Shown here piece by piece: positions 1 to 6,149 of a DNA stretch of 14,577 nucleotides. The translations under genes and the position numbers were made by a program. The first letter of the stretch is position 1; the number at the start of each line of letters is the position of its first letter. Location: NCBI GenBank assembly GCA_031278575.1, contig JAITKD010000093.1:1-14577 (forward strand), given 5' to 3'. Origin of the DNA: Spirochaetaceae bacterium (lineage in GTDB: Bacteria > Spirochaetota > Spirochaetia > Treponematales > Breznakiellaceae). Below the pieces are notes generated by a model. The model worked only from the letters and a program-made list of their open reading frames with translations. It ran no database searches and was not told the origin of the DNA.

Positions 1-180
1 GTCATTTCCGAATGACGAAGCGGCGATGAAGCTGATTTTCACGGGCTTGAAAAACATATCCAAAAAATGGACAAGGCCGGTACGGGATTGGGGTGCGGCC
101 CTCAATCAATTTGCAATCATTTACGGGGAAGATAGGGTTCCCCTATGATGTACCGTTTACACAAAAAAAATTACAGGATC
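1..180 (+). mobile_element. Right end of an IS256-family insertion sequence
   Basis: The element enters from outside the window and contributes its last ~180 bases: the transposase C-terminus followed 6 bases later by a terminal-repeat-like sequence at about 155-180 (GTTTACACAAA, an A-run, then TTACAGGATC). Many IS256-family ends carry a similar TTTACACAAA block, so the outer end is placed near 180; this is judged by eye. The left end, and hence any target-site duplication, is outside the window. It directly abuts a degraded transposase gene on the other strand, which suggests insertion of one element into another. Confidence 0.75.
2..148 (+). CDS. IS256-family transposase, C-terminal end (partial)
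   Basis: Only the last 48 codons are in the window, and the frame is open to the left edge. The translation starts SFPNDEAAMKLIFTGL and contains NISKKWTRPVRDWGAALNQF, which is the conserved tail of IS256-type (MULE-like DDE) transposases, where a block like NI-KKWT-PI-NW--AL-QF precedes the stop. The stop is TGA at 146-148. The catalytic DDE residues lie upstream and cannot be checked, so whether the enzyme is active is unknown. No frameshift or stop is seen in the visible part. Confidence 0.85.
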   Translation, partial: SFPNDEAAMKLIFTGLKNISKKWTRPVRDWGAALNQFAIIYGEDRVPL

Positions 181-553
181 GTCATATTCCCCTCCAATTT
201 GCCTTTATCGACCTCTTTCCCTCTCTCTTTTAGTTCTTTTTATATGCGCTCACCCTGGTACGCATATTCCAATTCAACTACATCATGTCTTATCCTGATA
301 CTATACCTTCCTGTCTTCTCATTTTTCCTGACAACAAGATATTTATCAAACTCGGCCTTGAACCGGCAGTCAAGCGGATCTGTCTTCGCCAGGGCAGCCA
401 GAGACGCCAGCCATACAGACTATTCTTTACCTGCACCGCCTTCACCATGTTATAGTACAGGTGGGCATATACCGGGCGTCTCCCTTCCCAGTCAATCCGG
501 CGTACCAGCCCCTGAATACTTTCAGGTTCAAAGAATGCCTGCGAAACTTCCTG
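181..553 (-). pseudogene. Degraded transposase fragment, IS1634/IS4-like
   Basis: Reading the reverse strand from 553 downwards, one frame gives VSQAFFEPESIQGLVRRIDW, then EGRRPVYAHLYYNMVKAV, to about 407. The coding sense then moves to another frame, LAALAKTDPLDCRFKAEF followed by DKYLVVRKNEKTGRYSIRI and RHDVVELEYAYQGERI, ending at an in-frame TAA (240-242). The protein-like quality in two frames joined near 402-413 indicates a frameshifted gene. The pattern HxxYN--KA..., then KYL-IRKN-KTG...I-R-DVVE---YAG resembles the central part of IS1634-type DDE transposases from memory; the glutamate-containing C-terminus is absent, apparently removed where the IS256 element begins. The family call is tentative; that it is a broken gene is better supported. 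Confidence 0.5.
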
Positions 554-829
554 TTACCAAAACCGAGAATTATGCACTCCTACGTTTAGCGAAACTTTTT
601 CTTGAGGAACCGGATGCCGCGTACCTGCGGTACGAAAATTGGGCGCGTCCGGGTCTGTGGGGGTTCCGGGCGGGTAACCGCCCGGTTCTACCCGGCGGGG
701 CGGGGAATAGCGGCGGCGCTTGGGATACGGTACGGAAACAGCCCCCCCTTCTTACGGTTGTTCTCTATGTTCACGGGGCGCGATTCGCGCGCGGTTAACG
801 CCCCCTTCGCCTGCCGGTATACTATCTTT
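554..829. other. Non-coding, GC-rich stretch with hairpins
   Basis: No intact gene is visible. Forward open frames exist but have low-complexity Arg/Gly/Pro-rich translations and no ribosome binding site. A perfect hairpin lies at 666-685 (arms CCGGGCGG and CCGCCCGG, loop GTAA), and a GCGCG/CGCGC inverted repeat lies at 778-790. The frame that ends at the TAA inside the following repeat (846-848) reads ...PPSPAGILSFVPEPG, loosely like the Pro-rich tail of the RAYT-like protein at 3942-4409. The stretch may therefore be the eroded end of a second copy of that gene. Confidence 0.45.
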
Positions 830-905
830 CGTCCCCGAGCCCGGATAAGCGGCGTTCATCCGCTTGGGCGGGGCCGTAGCAACCGTCTTTTCCACCGAAA
901 ACCGA
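830..905 (+). repeat. REP-like dispersed repeat, copy 1
   Basis: The core 840-905 is nearly identical to 4401-4464. Both have CCCGGATAAGCGGCGTT, a one-base difference, ATCCGC, a short variable GC-rich link, then GTAGCAACCGTCTTTTCC and ACCG(T)AAACCGA. The first part can fold on itself (CGGAT...ATCCG outer arms with inner pairs), as in REP-type palindromes; in this copy GCCC/GGGC can extend the stem. The copy stands downstream of a degraded stretch and upstream of aroB. Confidence 0.75.
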
Positions 906-1031
906 GGTAAACTGAGCATTACTGACCCCCGGTAAAGCCGGGTTTACCCATTTTAATTAATCCGGTAATGTGTTATGGTGTTTCTTATTATAAATATCCT
1001 CAGTCATGCAAAAGGCGGCAAGTAAACTATA
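906..1031 (+). promoter_or_regulatory. aroB upstream region with possible -10 element
   Basis: This AT-richer gap holds a small inverted repeat, GGTAAA (931-936) and TTTACC (943-948), and the run TTATTATAAATA at 985-996, in which TATAAA (989-994) would be a fair -10 box. No good -35 sequence is found 16-18 bases before it. The ribosome binding site before the aroB ATG is weak: AAGGCGG at about 1011-1017 is some 14 bases away. A promoter is expected here, since the repeat and decayed elements to the left leave aroB without an upstream operon partner, but its exact position is not shown. Confidence 0.3.
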
Positions 1032-2144
1032 ATGACTCGGGAATACCGTTTTACCTTTGGTCAATTTTTATCCCAGGTCCATCTGCAAAAAAAAATACCC
1101 CCGGCGGATGCTATCTTGCGCCATACCAATACGGTTTCGGCTTCCCGGTCCATCCTGGTGTGCGATACCCACACCCGCGCTATAGCCCTCGGAATCCGGG
1201 GGAATTTGGATATTCCCCTCTGCGTACTCTCCCCGGGGGAAACCGCCAAGGGATGGCCCGCGGTTGAACAGATCCTGACCACGGCAAAAGAGGGGGGGCT
1301 CGGCAGGGACGGTCTTTTTATAGCCGTAGGGGGAGGGGTCGTGAGCGATCTCGCCGCCTTTGGGGCGTCCGTTTTTATGCGGGGCTGCAAGCTCTGTATC
1401 GTCTCCACCACCCTTCTGGGAATGGCCGACGCCGCCCTGGGAGGAAAAACGGGATTTGACCTCCTGGGTATAAAAAATCTTGTAGGGACCTTCTATCCCG
1501 CCGGGCATATTTACCTGCCCCTGGAAACCCTGACTACCCTGCCCCGGCGGGAATGGAAATCCGGTATGGCGGAACTTATCAAGACCGCCCTGCTGGACGA
1601 TGGGGAGATGGTTAATACCCTCAAGAACCTGGGGGATGAATTTCTCCGGGGGGATCTTTTACCCAAGTACGAGGAACCGCTCTTTGCGCTTATTGCCGCC
1701 TCCGTAAAAATTAAGGGGCGAATTGTTGAAGCGGATCCTCAAGAGACCGGTACGGATCGGGCGCTGCTCAATTTAGGCCATACCTTTGCCCATGCCCTGG
1801 AATCGTCCGCCGGGCTGGGAAACCTGTCCCACGGCGAGGCGGTGGCCTGGGGCCTTGTCCGTTCCGGTGAATTAGGCCATCATCTGGGTATTACCCCCCG
1901 GGAACGGGCCGTAGAAATTACCGGTTTAGTCCGCTCGTTCGGGTATGAGATCGCCGCGCCCCATCCCAAAATGGGGGATAAAAAAAATTTTATGACCGCC
2001 CTCAGGGGTGATAAAAAGCAAAAAGCCGGGAAATTGCGTTTTGTACTTCCCGCTTCCCGGGGCGCCCTGGTCGTCGAAGATGATTTAATTGAACCGCGTT
2101 CTTTAGTATCCCTCATTAACGGAGAATATGCCCTATGCTATTAA
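1032..2144 (+). CDS. aroB: 3-dehydroquinate synthase
   Basis: This cytoplasmic enzyme converts DAHP to 3-dehydroquinate in step two of the shikimate pathway, using NAD+ and a divalent metal. The 370-residue length is normal. Visible landmarks are the NAD-binding glycine motif GGGVVSDLAAFGASVFMRG (100-118), TTLLGMADAALGGKTGFD (126-143), SGMAELIK with the metal-ligand glutamate E181, LNLGHTFAHALE with H250 and H254, LSHGEAVAWG with H267, and the C-terminal DKKQKAGKLRFVLP. The family usually has VDAS where this has ADAA, a mild substitution beside an intact GGKTG. The start ATG at 1032 gives the usual N-terminus, although its ribosome binding site is weak. The stop overlaps the next gene by 10 bases, so the two are translationally linked. 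Confidence 0.96.
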   Translation: MTREYRFTFGQFLSQVHLQKKIPPADAILRHTNTVSASRSILVCDTHTRAIALGIRGNLDIPLCVLSPGETAKGWPAVEQILTTAKEGGLGRDGLFIAVGGGVVSDLAAFGASVFMRGCKLCIVSTTLLGMADAALGGKTGFDLLGIKNLVGTFYPAGHIYLPLETLTTLPRREWKSGMAELIKTALLDDGEMVNTLKNLGDEFLRGDLLPKYEEPLFALIAASVKIKGRIVEADPQETGTDRALLNLGHTFAHALESSAGLGNLSHGEAVAWGLVRSGELGHHLGITPRERAVEITGLVRSFGYEIAAPHPKMGDKKNFMTALRGDKKQKAGKLRFVLPASRGALVVEDDLIEPRSLVSLINGEYALCY

Positions 2145-3751
2145 AAAGACGGTGGTTTTTCATATTTTTTGTATGCCTGCGGCTCTCCTTCCTCTATGGT
2201 CAAGAGGAAGAAGGGATAGACAGGACCCGATCTGTTGAGGCGCCCCGGGGGCCGGATTCCGAAATTCCGGTAAACGGGGGGGACGGATCACAAACCGTTT
2301 ATTATATACGAACCGTAAATTTTGACGTCCGGGGGAGAACCACCGTATCGGCGTTAATGAAAAACGGGGAATTTGTCCTGGGGGAAATCGTTAACGGGGA
2401 GAAAAACCTTGAACAGTATATACGCGATAAAACCCAGCTCCTGCTCAACCAGCGGGTCCTTGAGGAAGTTCATATTGCGTATACTCCTGCCGGGGCCGAT
2501 AAAAACGGCCTGATACCGGTGGACCTCTCCGTTACGACCGTGGACACGCGGAACGTTATCATCCTTCCCGAACCCAAATACGATTCAAATTCCGGTTTTG
2601 AACTTACCTTCAAAGCCCGGGACTATAATTTTCTCGGTACCATGACCCCCCTGCGGCTCGATCTGGGATATGTATACAACGAAAAAGACCAGCAGGGGGT
2701 CCTCCTGGGTATTGATTCGGATATTCCTTTTCGGGCATTTGGTTACAACTGGAATTTGAATTTTGATAATGAATTGAATTATACCGAGGGAACCCCCCTT
2801 TATTATAAGAACGTTACCGGCCTTTCCCTGGACCTTCCCTTTAAAATGACCACCGTTACCTTTGGGTTTAACCAATTTTTCCTGGTGAATGAAGAGAATA
2901 ATACCGCCGACGCTCTTGATGACGGCCCCTATTTCCAAGAGCATTGGTATATGTCCAGCGAAGTTTACACCCAATGGAAAATACCCCTGGGTATCACCGT
3001 CGGCGGCTTTGGCCCCTTAACCTATACCCCAAAATTGGCCGGCGCCATAAATTATCGCCCCTACGGGGATTTGGGGGAATACCGGAAGGGTCCCGCCGTT
3101 ACCCCCAGTCAATCCTTGGGGTTTGGTAAAATAGACTGGATAGGAAATTACCGGAAAGGACTTGATGTTTCCCTGCAAAATTCCAATACCTATAATATAG
3201 GCAGAGCCGGTTGGGAAAACAGCATTTCCTTTTCCGCAATAGGCCATCTTCCGGTTTCCGAGGATCTGGGAGTTTCCGCCCGGCTTATGTACCGGCATTG
3301 GTTTTTTGACTCGAAGGCTATACCGGCCGTTTATAAAAATGAATATTTTTACGTGTATACCGACGGCGGGGACGTACTGCGGGGGATTAAAAACAACCGG
3401 CTGCCGGTACATTATATGTTGTCCCTCAATATGGACTTTCCGGTGCGGCTTTTCCGGTTTGTTCCCTCCGAATGGTATAATAACCCTAAATTCCACTTTT
3501 TTGATTTTGAACTCCATGGGTCGCCCTTTATTGATATAGCCCTGGCGGAGGATCCGGTAAATGACCGAAGTTTTTCGTTCAAAAACATCCTGGCCGCCGG
3601 TGGAGTGGAAGTCATTGTTTTTCCCCTGGCCATGCGGAGTTTCTATTTGCGGTTGAGCCTCGGTACGGATATGCGGGAATTATTGAGAACCGGCAGGTTT
3701 TTTCCCAGCGGCAACCGGGAATTATATATCGGGGTGGGTCATTATTATTAA
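2135..3751 (+). CDS. Outer-membrane beta-barrel protein, Omp85/BamA-like, single POTRA
   Basis: This 538-residue protein is probably exported: it has an N-terminal basic-hydrophobic signal (residues 1-22, ending LYG before QEEE) and no lipobox cysteine. Residues ~55-138 resemble one POTRA domain (YYIRTVNFDVRG..., LLLNQRVLEEVHI, then VDLSVTTVD). LPEPKYDSNSGFELTFKARD and YNFLGT then open a long stretch of alternating aromatic/hydrophobic strands. LRGI at 415-418, followed by a strand-like SLNMDFPVR, sits where Omp85 proteins have their conserved (V/I)RG(F/Y) loop. The chain ends ...IGVGHYY, an aromatic C-terminus typical of barrel proteins. BamA has five POTRA domains and is longer, so this is more likely a relative than BamA itself. 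Substrate and role are unknown. GGAG at 2121-2124 precedes the ATG by 10 bases, inside the end of aroB. Confidence 0.6.
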   Translation: MLLKRRWFFIFFVCLRLSFLYGQEEEGIDRTRSVEAPRGPDSEIPVNGGDGSQTVYYIRTVNFDVRGRTTVSALMKNGEFVLGEIVNGEKNLEQYIRDKTQLLLNQRVLEEVHIAYTPAGADKNGLIPVDLSVTTVDTRNVIILPEPKYDSNSGFELTFKARDYNFLGTMTPLRLDLGYVYNEKDQQGVLLGIDSDIPFRAFGYNWNLNFDNELNYTEGTPLYYKNVTGLSLDLPFKMTTVTFGFNQFFLVNEENNTADALDDGPYFQEHWYMSSEVYTQWKIPLGITVGGFGPLTYTPKLAGAINYRPYGDLGEYRKGPAVTPSQSLGFGKIDWIGNYRKGLDVSLQNSNTYNIGRAGWENSISFSAIGHLPVSEDLGVSARLMYRHWFFDSKAIPAVYKNEYFYVYTDGGDVLRGIKNNRLPVHYMLSLNMDFPVRLFRFVPSEWYNNPKFHFFDFELHGSPFIDIALAEDPVNDRSFSFKNILAAGGVEVIVFPLAMRSFYLRLSLGTDMRELLRTGRFFPSGNRELYIGVGHYY

Positions 3752-3941
3752 TGCGGTTATTACCCGGCCCCCGAAGAAATGGCGGCTACCGCAGCCTATG
3801 TACCGATAACCCGCGCATTGGAAGCCGGGGGCCATACCCCGGAGCTTGCGCTAAACGCGCCCCACAAAAATTTTAAGCGGAAATTGAAATTTCCGAACCC
3901 TTTACTAAAGCAAAACGGCGGATCAATCCCCTATAGTATCC
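3752..3941. other. Intergenic region before the RAYT-like gene
   Basis: No coding sequence is supported: the forward frame from 3779 has no ribosome binding site and no family-like motif. No terminator with a T-run follows the barrel-protein gene. TATAGT (3932-3937) lies 5 bases before the next ATG, so if it is a -10 box the message would be leaderless or nearly so. No Shine-Dalgarno sequence is visible there. Confidence 0.35.
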
Positions 3942-4409
3942 ATGAGATCATTACGAGTATTAAAACAAGGGGTTTGGTACGAAATCCGTACCCGCGTCAA
4001 CAACCGGGAACCGTTGTTCCGTGGCGATAAGGCGTTGGCGTTGTTCGCCAAGGTGTTCCGGGAGACGGAACTCCGGTTCGTTTTCGAGGTTCGCGGGCTG
4101 CGCCTTACCGATGACTGGCTGACGTTTTACATTAAGCCGGCGGACGGGCTGGAGCTTCCGGCTATCATGCAGTGGTTAAAGCAGGTGTTCGCCCAACGAT
4201 ACAACCGCCTGGACGGCCGGATCGGGCATATATGGGGAGACCGGTACGGGTCGTGGCTACTGGAGGGGGAGCCGCCGCCGGAGGAAGAGGAGGCCGGAGC
4301 CGGGCGGGGGGATACGGACCCTGGGGTCAGACCCTGGTACGGGAAATGGGCGATCCAAGCCGCTTTTCCGCCTCTATTCCCCCGTCCCCCCGCCCCGGCC
4401 CCCGGATAA
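3942..4409 (+). CDS. Y1/REP-associated transposase-like (RAYT) protein with substituted active site
   Basis: The 155-residue translation aligns by eye with the IS200/REP-associated Y1 transposase fold: VWYEIRTRVNNREPLFR (11-27) matches the LYHVI-RGN-R--IF start, IMQWLKQVFAQRYNR (75-89) matches the nucleophile helix, and GRIGHIWGDRY (92-102) matches the -GR-GHLWQ-RY end. In active enzymes a block like MPNHVHLLV holds the metal-binding HxH. Here the aligned stretch is TDDWLTFYI (56-64), so both histidines are missing, and the catalytic tyrosine column is F83. Strand-cleaving activity is therefore unlikely. The last ~45 residues are Glu/Gly/Pro-rich and the stop lies inside the repeat at 4391-4464. 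No ribosome binding site is seen. It may be a domesticated DNA-binding protein or a decaying copy; the frame is intact. Confidence 0.6.
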   Translation: MRSLRVLKQGVWYEIRTRVNNREPLFRGDKALALFAKVFRETELRFVFEVRGLRLTDDWLTFYIKPADGLELPAIMQWLKQVFAQRYNRLDGRIGHIWGDRYGSWLLEGEPPPEEEEAGAGRGDTDPGVRPWYGKWAIQAAFPPLFPRPPAPAPG

Positions 4410-4464
4410 GCGGCGTTAATCCGCCCGGGGTTCCGTAGCAACCGTCTTTTCCACCGTAAACCGA
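4391..4464 (+). repeat. REP-like dispersed repeat, copy 2
   Basis: This is the second copy of the repeat at 830-905, with core match 4401-4464. The imperfect palindrome 4403-4423 has CGGAT/ATCCG outer arms, an A-A mismatch and inner A-T, G-T and C-G pairs around a GGC loop. It contains the TAA stop (4407-4409) of the RAYT-like gene. The palindrome plus a conserved tail (GTAGCAACCGTCTTTTCC) directly at the end of a RAYT-like gene is the arrangement expected for REP-type elements. Confidence 0.75.
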
Positions 4465-4652
4465 AAACGCTTACGGAAAAGGTCTGTCCTAAACCGGGTA
4501 AAATCTGCATTGCGGGTCGCGTGAAGAGCTTGCCCCGGGGTTCTTCATGGGACCGCCGCCGCGCCGCCCAGGATCGTGTACAACCTGATGAGCCGGTCAA
4601 GATACCGCGCCGGACCGCCGGCTGCTCCGGGGAGGAGCATGATTTCGCGCTA
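4465..4652. other. Non-coding gap between repeat and sugar operon
   Basis: No convincing gene is seen. Open frames on both strands here have low-complexity, Arg/Pro-rich translations. There is a moderate inverted repeat TGAAGA...TCTTCA at about 4521-4546, with GC-rich sequence between the arms and no T-run after it. Confidence 0.4.
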
Positions 4653-4681
4653 TTGACAAATCTCCGATCCGGTATTATACC
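4653..4681 (+). promoter_or_regulatory. Sigma70-like promoter of the sugar transporter operon
   Basis: TTGACA at 4653-4658 is a perfect -35 box. It is followed after 17 bases by TATACC (4676-4681), a 4-of-6 match to TATAAT. Just downstream is the small palindrome AAGAA-A-TTCTT (4687-4697), near the predicted transcription start, which could be an operator. The binding-protein gene follows with GGAGGAG at 4737-4743. Confidence 0.6.
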
Positions 4682-4747
4682 ATTCTAAGAAATTCTTGGA
4701 GATTTTTGTTTTCAGGGAATTCCAAACTATTTTTGCGGAGGAGTATT

Positions 4748-5899
4748 ATGAAACGGACAGGAATAGTGTTGTTCGGTATGCTTATCCTGCTGGTTTTGGC
4801 CGCGGGTAATGTCTGGGCTACCGGCAGTCAGCAGGCGGGAAATACGGTTTATGTTTTCGGGCCGACCCCGGATCACGGCTGGACCGGATCGGCGGCGCGT
4901 TTCGCGGAGGAAAAGATCGCCCAGTTAAACGGGGCGGGGGGAAAATACACCTATGTATTCCGGGCGGCGGGTTCTCCGGACGCCCAGATCCAGCAGATCG
5001 AGGCTATGTTGGCGGAAAGCAAAAAACCCGCAGGAGTGGTCATTCAGGCCAGCGACAATATGGTCCAGGCCGCGGTGGAACGGATCGCCCAGGCGAATAT
5101 TCCCCTTATTCTGTTTGACCGCCTTCTTGACGGAACAAGCCCCCTGATCCGGGAAAAGATGCTTATCGCCATGAGCGCCGATAACTACGCCATCGGCGCG
5201 GGCGCCGCGTATTACATGGTGGAAAAGGGCCTTACCCCCGGGGAGGCGATCTGGGAGCTTCCCGGAGACAATTCCGCGGTAAGCGTCGAACGGGGCACGG
5301 GTTTCCGGGAGTTCCTCACGGGAGCCCGCCCCTTTAACGATGATCAGGGACGGGCCCATACCATCGCCGCCGACAAACGGTGGACCGACGCCCAGATCCG
5401 CAGCGCCATTACCTCTTCACAGGTGGCTAACTGGTCCCGGGACAACGCCAAAACCTACTTTGAATCCTACATTACCGGCAAGACCCCCCAGACCATGGCA
5501 AAATGGCTGTGGACCATGGACGATGAGTTTGTGATGGGAATTCTGGAATTACTCCAGACCCCGGCCAAGGCCGCGGAAAACGCCCTTTTTGAATCCACCG
5601 TCAAGGTTATCACCGGCTGCGGCGGCCTCACCGCCCTGTACGATGTCATGGGCAGGACCAAGGCCGCCGCGGGGAACCAGCTCTACCAGCCCGACGGAGT
5701 GGCCATCATGAGCCCCACCTGCCGGCCCGGATTTTTTATTGACGCCATCCAAATGATGGAAGACGCCCTCAACGGCAAGGACATTTCGGTCTATTACACC
5801 GATAAGGCCGCGAAACGGTTCCATGAACCGCCCCACCTGGTGGATACGGCGAGCTGGGCGGCGAACAAAAACAACCCCAGTTGGCGCGGGTTTGATTAA
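4748..5899 (+). CDS. Sugar ABC transporter, periplasmic substrate-binding protein
   Basis: This 383-residue periplasmic protein captures the sugar and delivers it to the permease encoded downstream. The N-terminus is a clear signal peptide (MKRTGIVLFGMLILLVLAAG, cleavage likely after VWA, residue ~24). No cysteine is present for lipid attachment, unlike many spirochaete binding proteins. The mature part has the Periplasmic-binding-4 (ribose/galactose-type) layout: VYVFGPTPDHGWTGSAARF, then AGSPDAQIQQIEAMLAES and GVVIQASDNMVQAAVERI, then ANIPLILFDR, and later a TMDDEFVMGILELL segment. Sequence alone does not give the sugar. ATG 4748 is chosen over an upstream in-frame ATG (4706) because GGAGGAG lies 4 bases before it and the signal peptide starts there. 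It is first in the operon. Confidence 0.85.
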   Translation: MKRTGIVLFGMLILLVLAAGNVWATGSQQAGNTVYVFGPTPDHGWTGSAARFAEEKIAQLNGAGGKYTYVFRAAGSPDAQIQQIEAMLAESKKPAGVVIQASDNMVQAAVERIAQANIPLILFDRLLDGTSPLIREKMLIAMSADNYAIGAGAAYYMVEKGLTPGEAIWELPGDNSAVSVERGTGFREFLTGARPFNDDQGRAHTIAADKRWTDAQIRSAITSSQVANWSRDNAKTYFESYITGKTPQTMAKWLWTMDDEFVMGILELLQTPAKAAENALFESTVKVITGCGGLTALYDVMGRTKAAAGNQLYQPDGVAIMSPTCRPGFFIDAIQMMEDALNGKDISVYYTDKAAKRFHEPPHLVDTASWAANKNNPSWRGFD

Positions 5900-5924
5900 C
5901 CTAAGGGCTTTGCTGTAATAGCGT

Positions 5925-5951
5925 TGTTCAAAAACTTCAGTTTTTGGAACA
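5925..5951 (+). repeat. Hairpin 1 after the binding-protein gene
   Basis: Arms TGTTCAAAAACT and AGTTTTTGGAACA are complementary except for one bulged base, giving a stem of ~11-12 bp closed by a TTCA loop. It begins 26 bases after the stop codon. No T-run follows, so it does not look like a simple intrinsic terminator; it could protect the upstream mRNA from 3' exonucleases. The core AAAACTTC(A/C)GTTTT also occurs in the yajC-secD hairpin. Confidence 0.75.
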
Positions 5952-5975
5952 GGCTCAAATGTTCCACGTTTTGCG

Positions 5976-6013
5976 GGACTTGTTCGGGAACCATGGGGTT
6001 CTTGAACAAGTCC
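5976..6013 (+). repeat. Hairpin 2 (17-bp stem)
   Basis: GGACTTGTTCGGGAACC (5976-5992) faces GGTTCTTGAACAAGTCC (5997-6013) with loop ATGG. Fifteen of 17 positions are Watson-Crick pairs, and the remaining two G/T positions can wobble-pair. It is the strongest of the three structures in this gap. Confidence 0.8.
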
Positions 6014-6017
6014 GCCA

Positions 6018-6046
6018 AAGAACTTCGCGGTTTTTGCGGGGTTCTT
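6018..6046 (+). repeat. Hairpin 3
   Basis: AAGAACTTCGC (6018-6028) pairs with GCGGGGTTCTT (6036-6046), with nine Watson-Crick and two G-T pairs, around a GGTTTTT loop. It starts only 4 bases after hairpin 2. Confidence 0.7.
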
Positions 6047-6086
6047 GGTTGAAGGGGAACGGTGTCCGGGGTTGTCAACTTCAGGT

Positions 6087-6117
6087 TTGACGCATACGCC
6101 TTTTCGGTTAATTTAAA
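6087..6117 (+). promoter_or_regulatory. Possible internal promoter before the ATPase gene
   Basis: TTGACG (6087-6092) resembles a -35 box. It is followed by the AT-rich run TTAATTTAAATTT (6108-6120), in which TTTAAA (6112-6117) is 19 bases away and 4/6 like a -10. The spacing is long, so this is tentative. If real, it would let the ATPase and permease be transcribed without reading through the hairpins. Confidence 0.25.
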
Positions 6118-6149
6118 TTTCGGCTTTTCAGTCGCTTCATGAGGACTTT

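Noticed and set aside
145..798. Forward 217-codon open frame near the left end
   Set aside because: It starts inside the IS256 transposase end and runs across the terminal repeat, antisense to the transposase remnant and into GC-rich DNA. It has no ribosome binding site and no family-like motif. A short piece (YALLRLAKLFLEEPDAAYLR) looks protein-like, but nothing extends it.
602..910. Forward 102-codon frame ending in the repeat
   Set aside because: It is an Arg/Gly-rich translation of GC-rich hairpin DNA. Its end is the repeat itself, read in a different frame from the RAYT-like gene's.
4127..4600. Reverse 157-codon frame over the RAYT-like gene
   Set aside because: It is antisense to the RAYT-like gene, rich in Arg, Ser and Pro, with no ribosome binding site; it is a composition artefact.
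4559..4640. Short reverse frame with ARYLDRLIRLYTILG-like helix
   Set aside because: It is only ~31 codons, with a stop three codons before its ATG and no supporting context.
5896..6078. Reverse 60-codon frame in the binding-protein/ATPase gap
   Set aside because: It is produced by the hairpin arms read on the other strand, and no ribosome binding site or homology is recognised.
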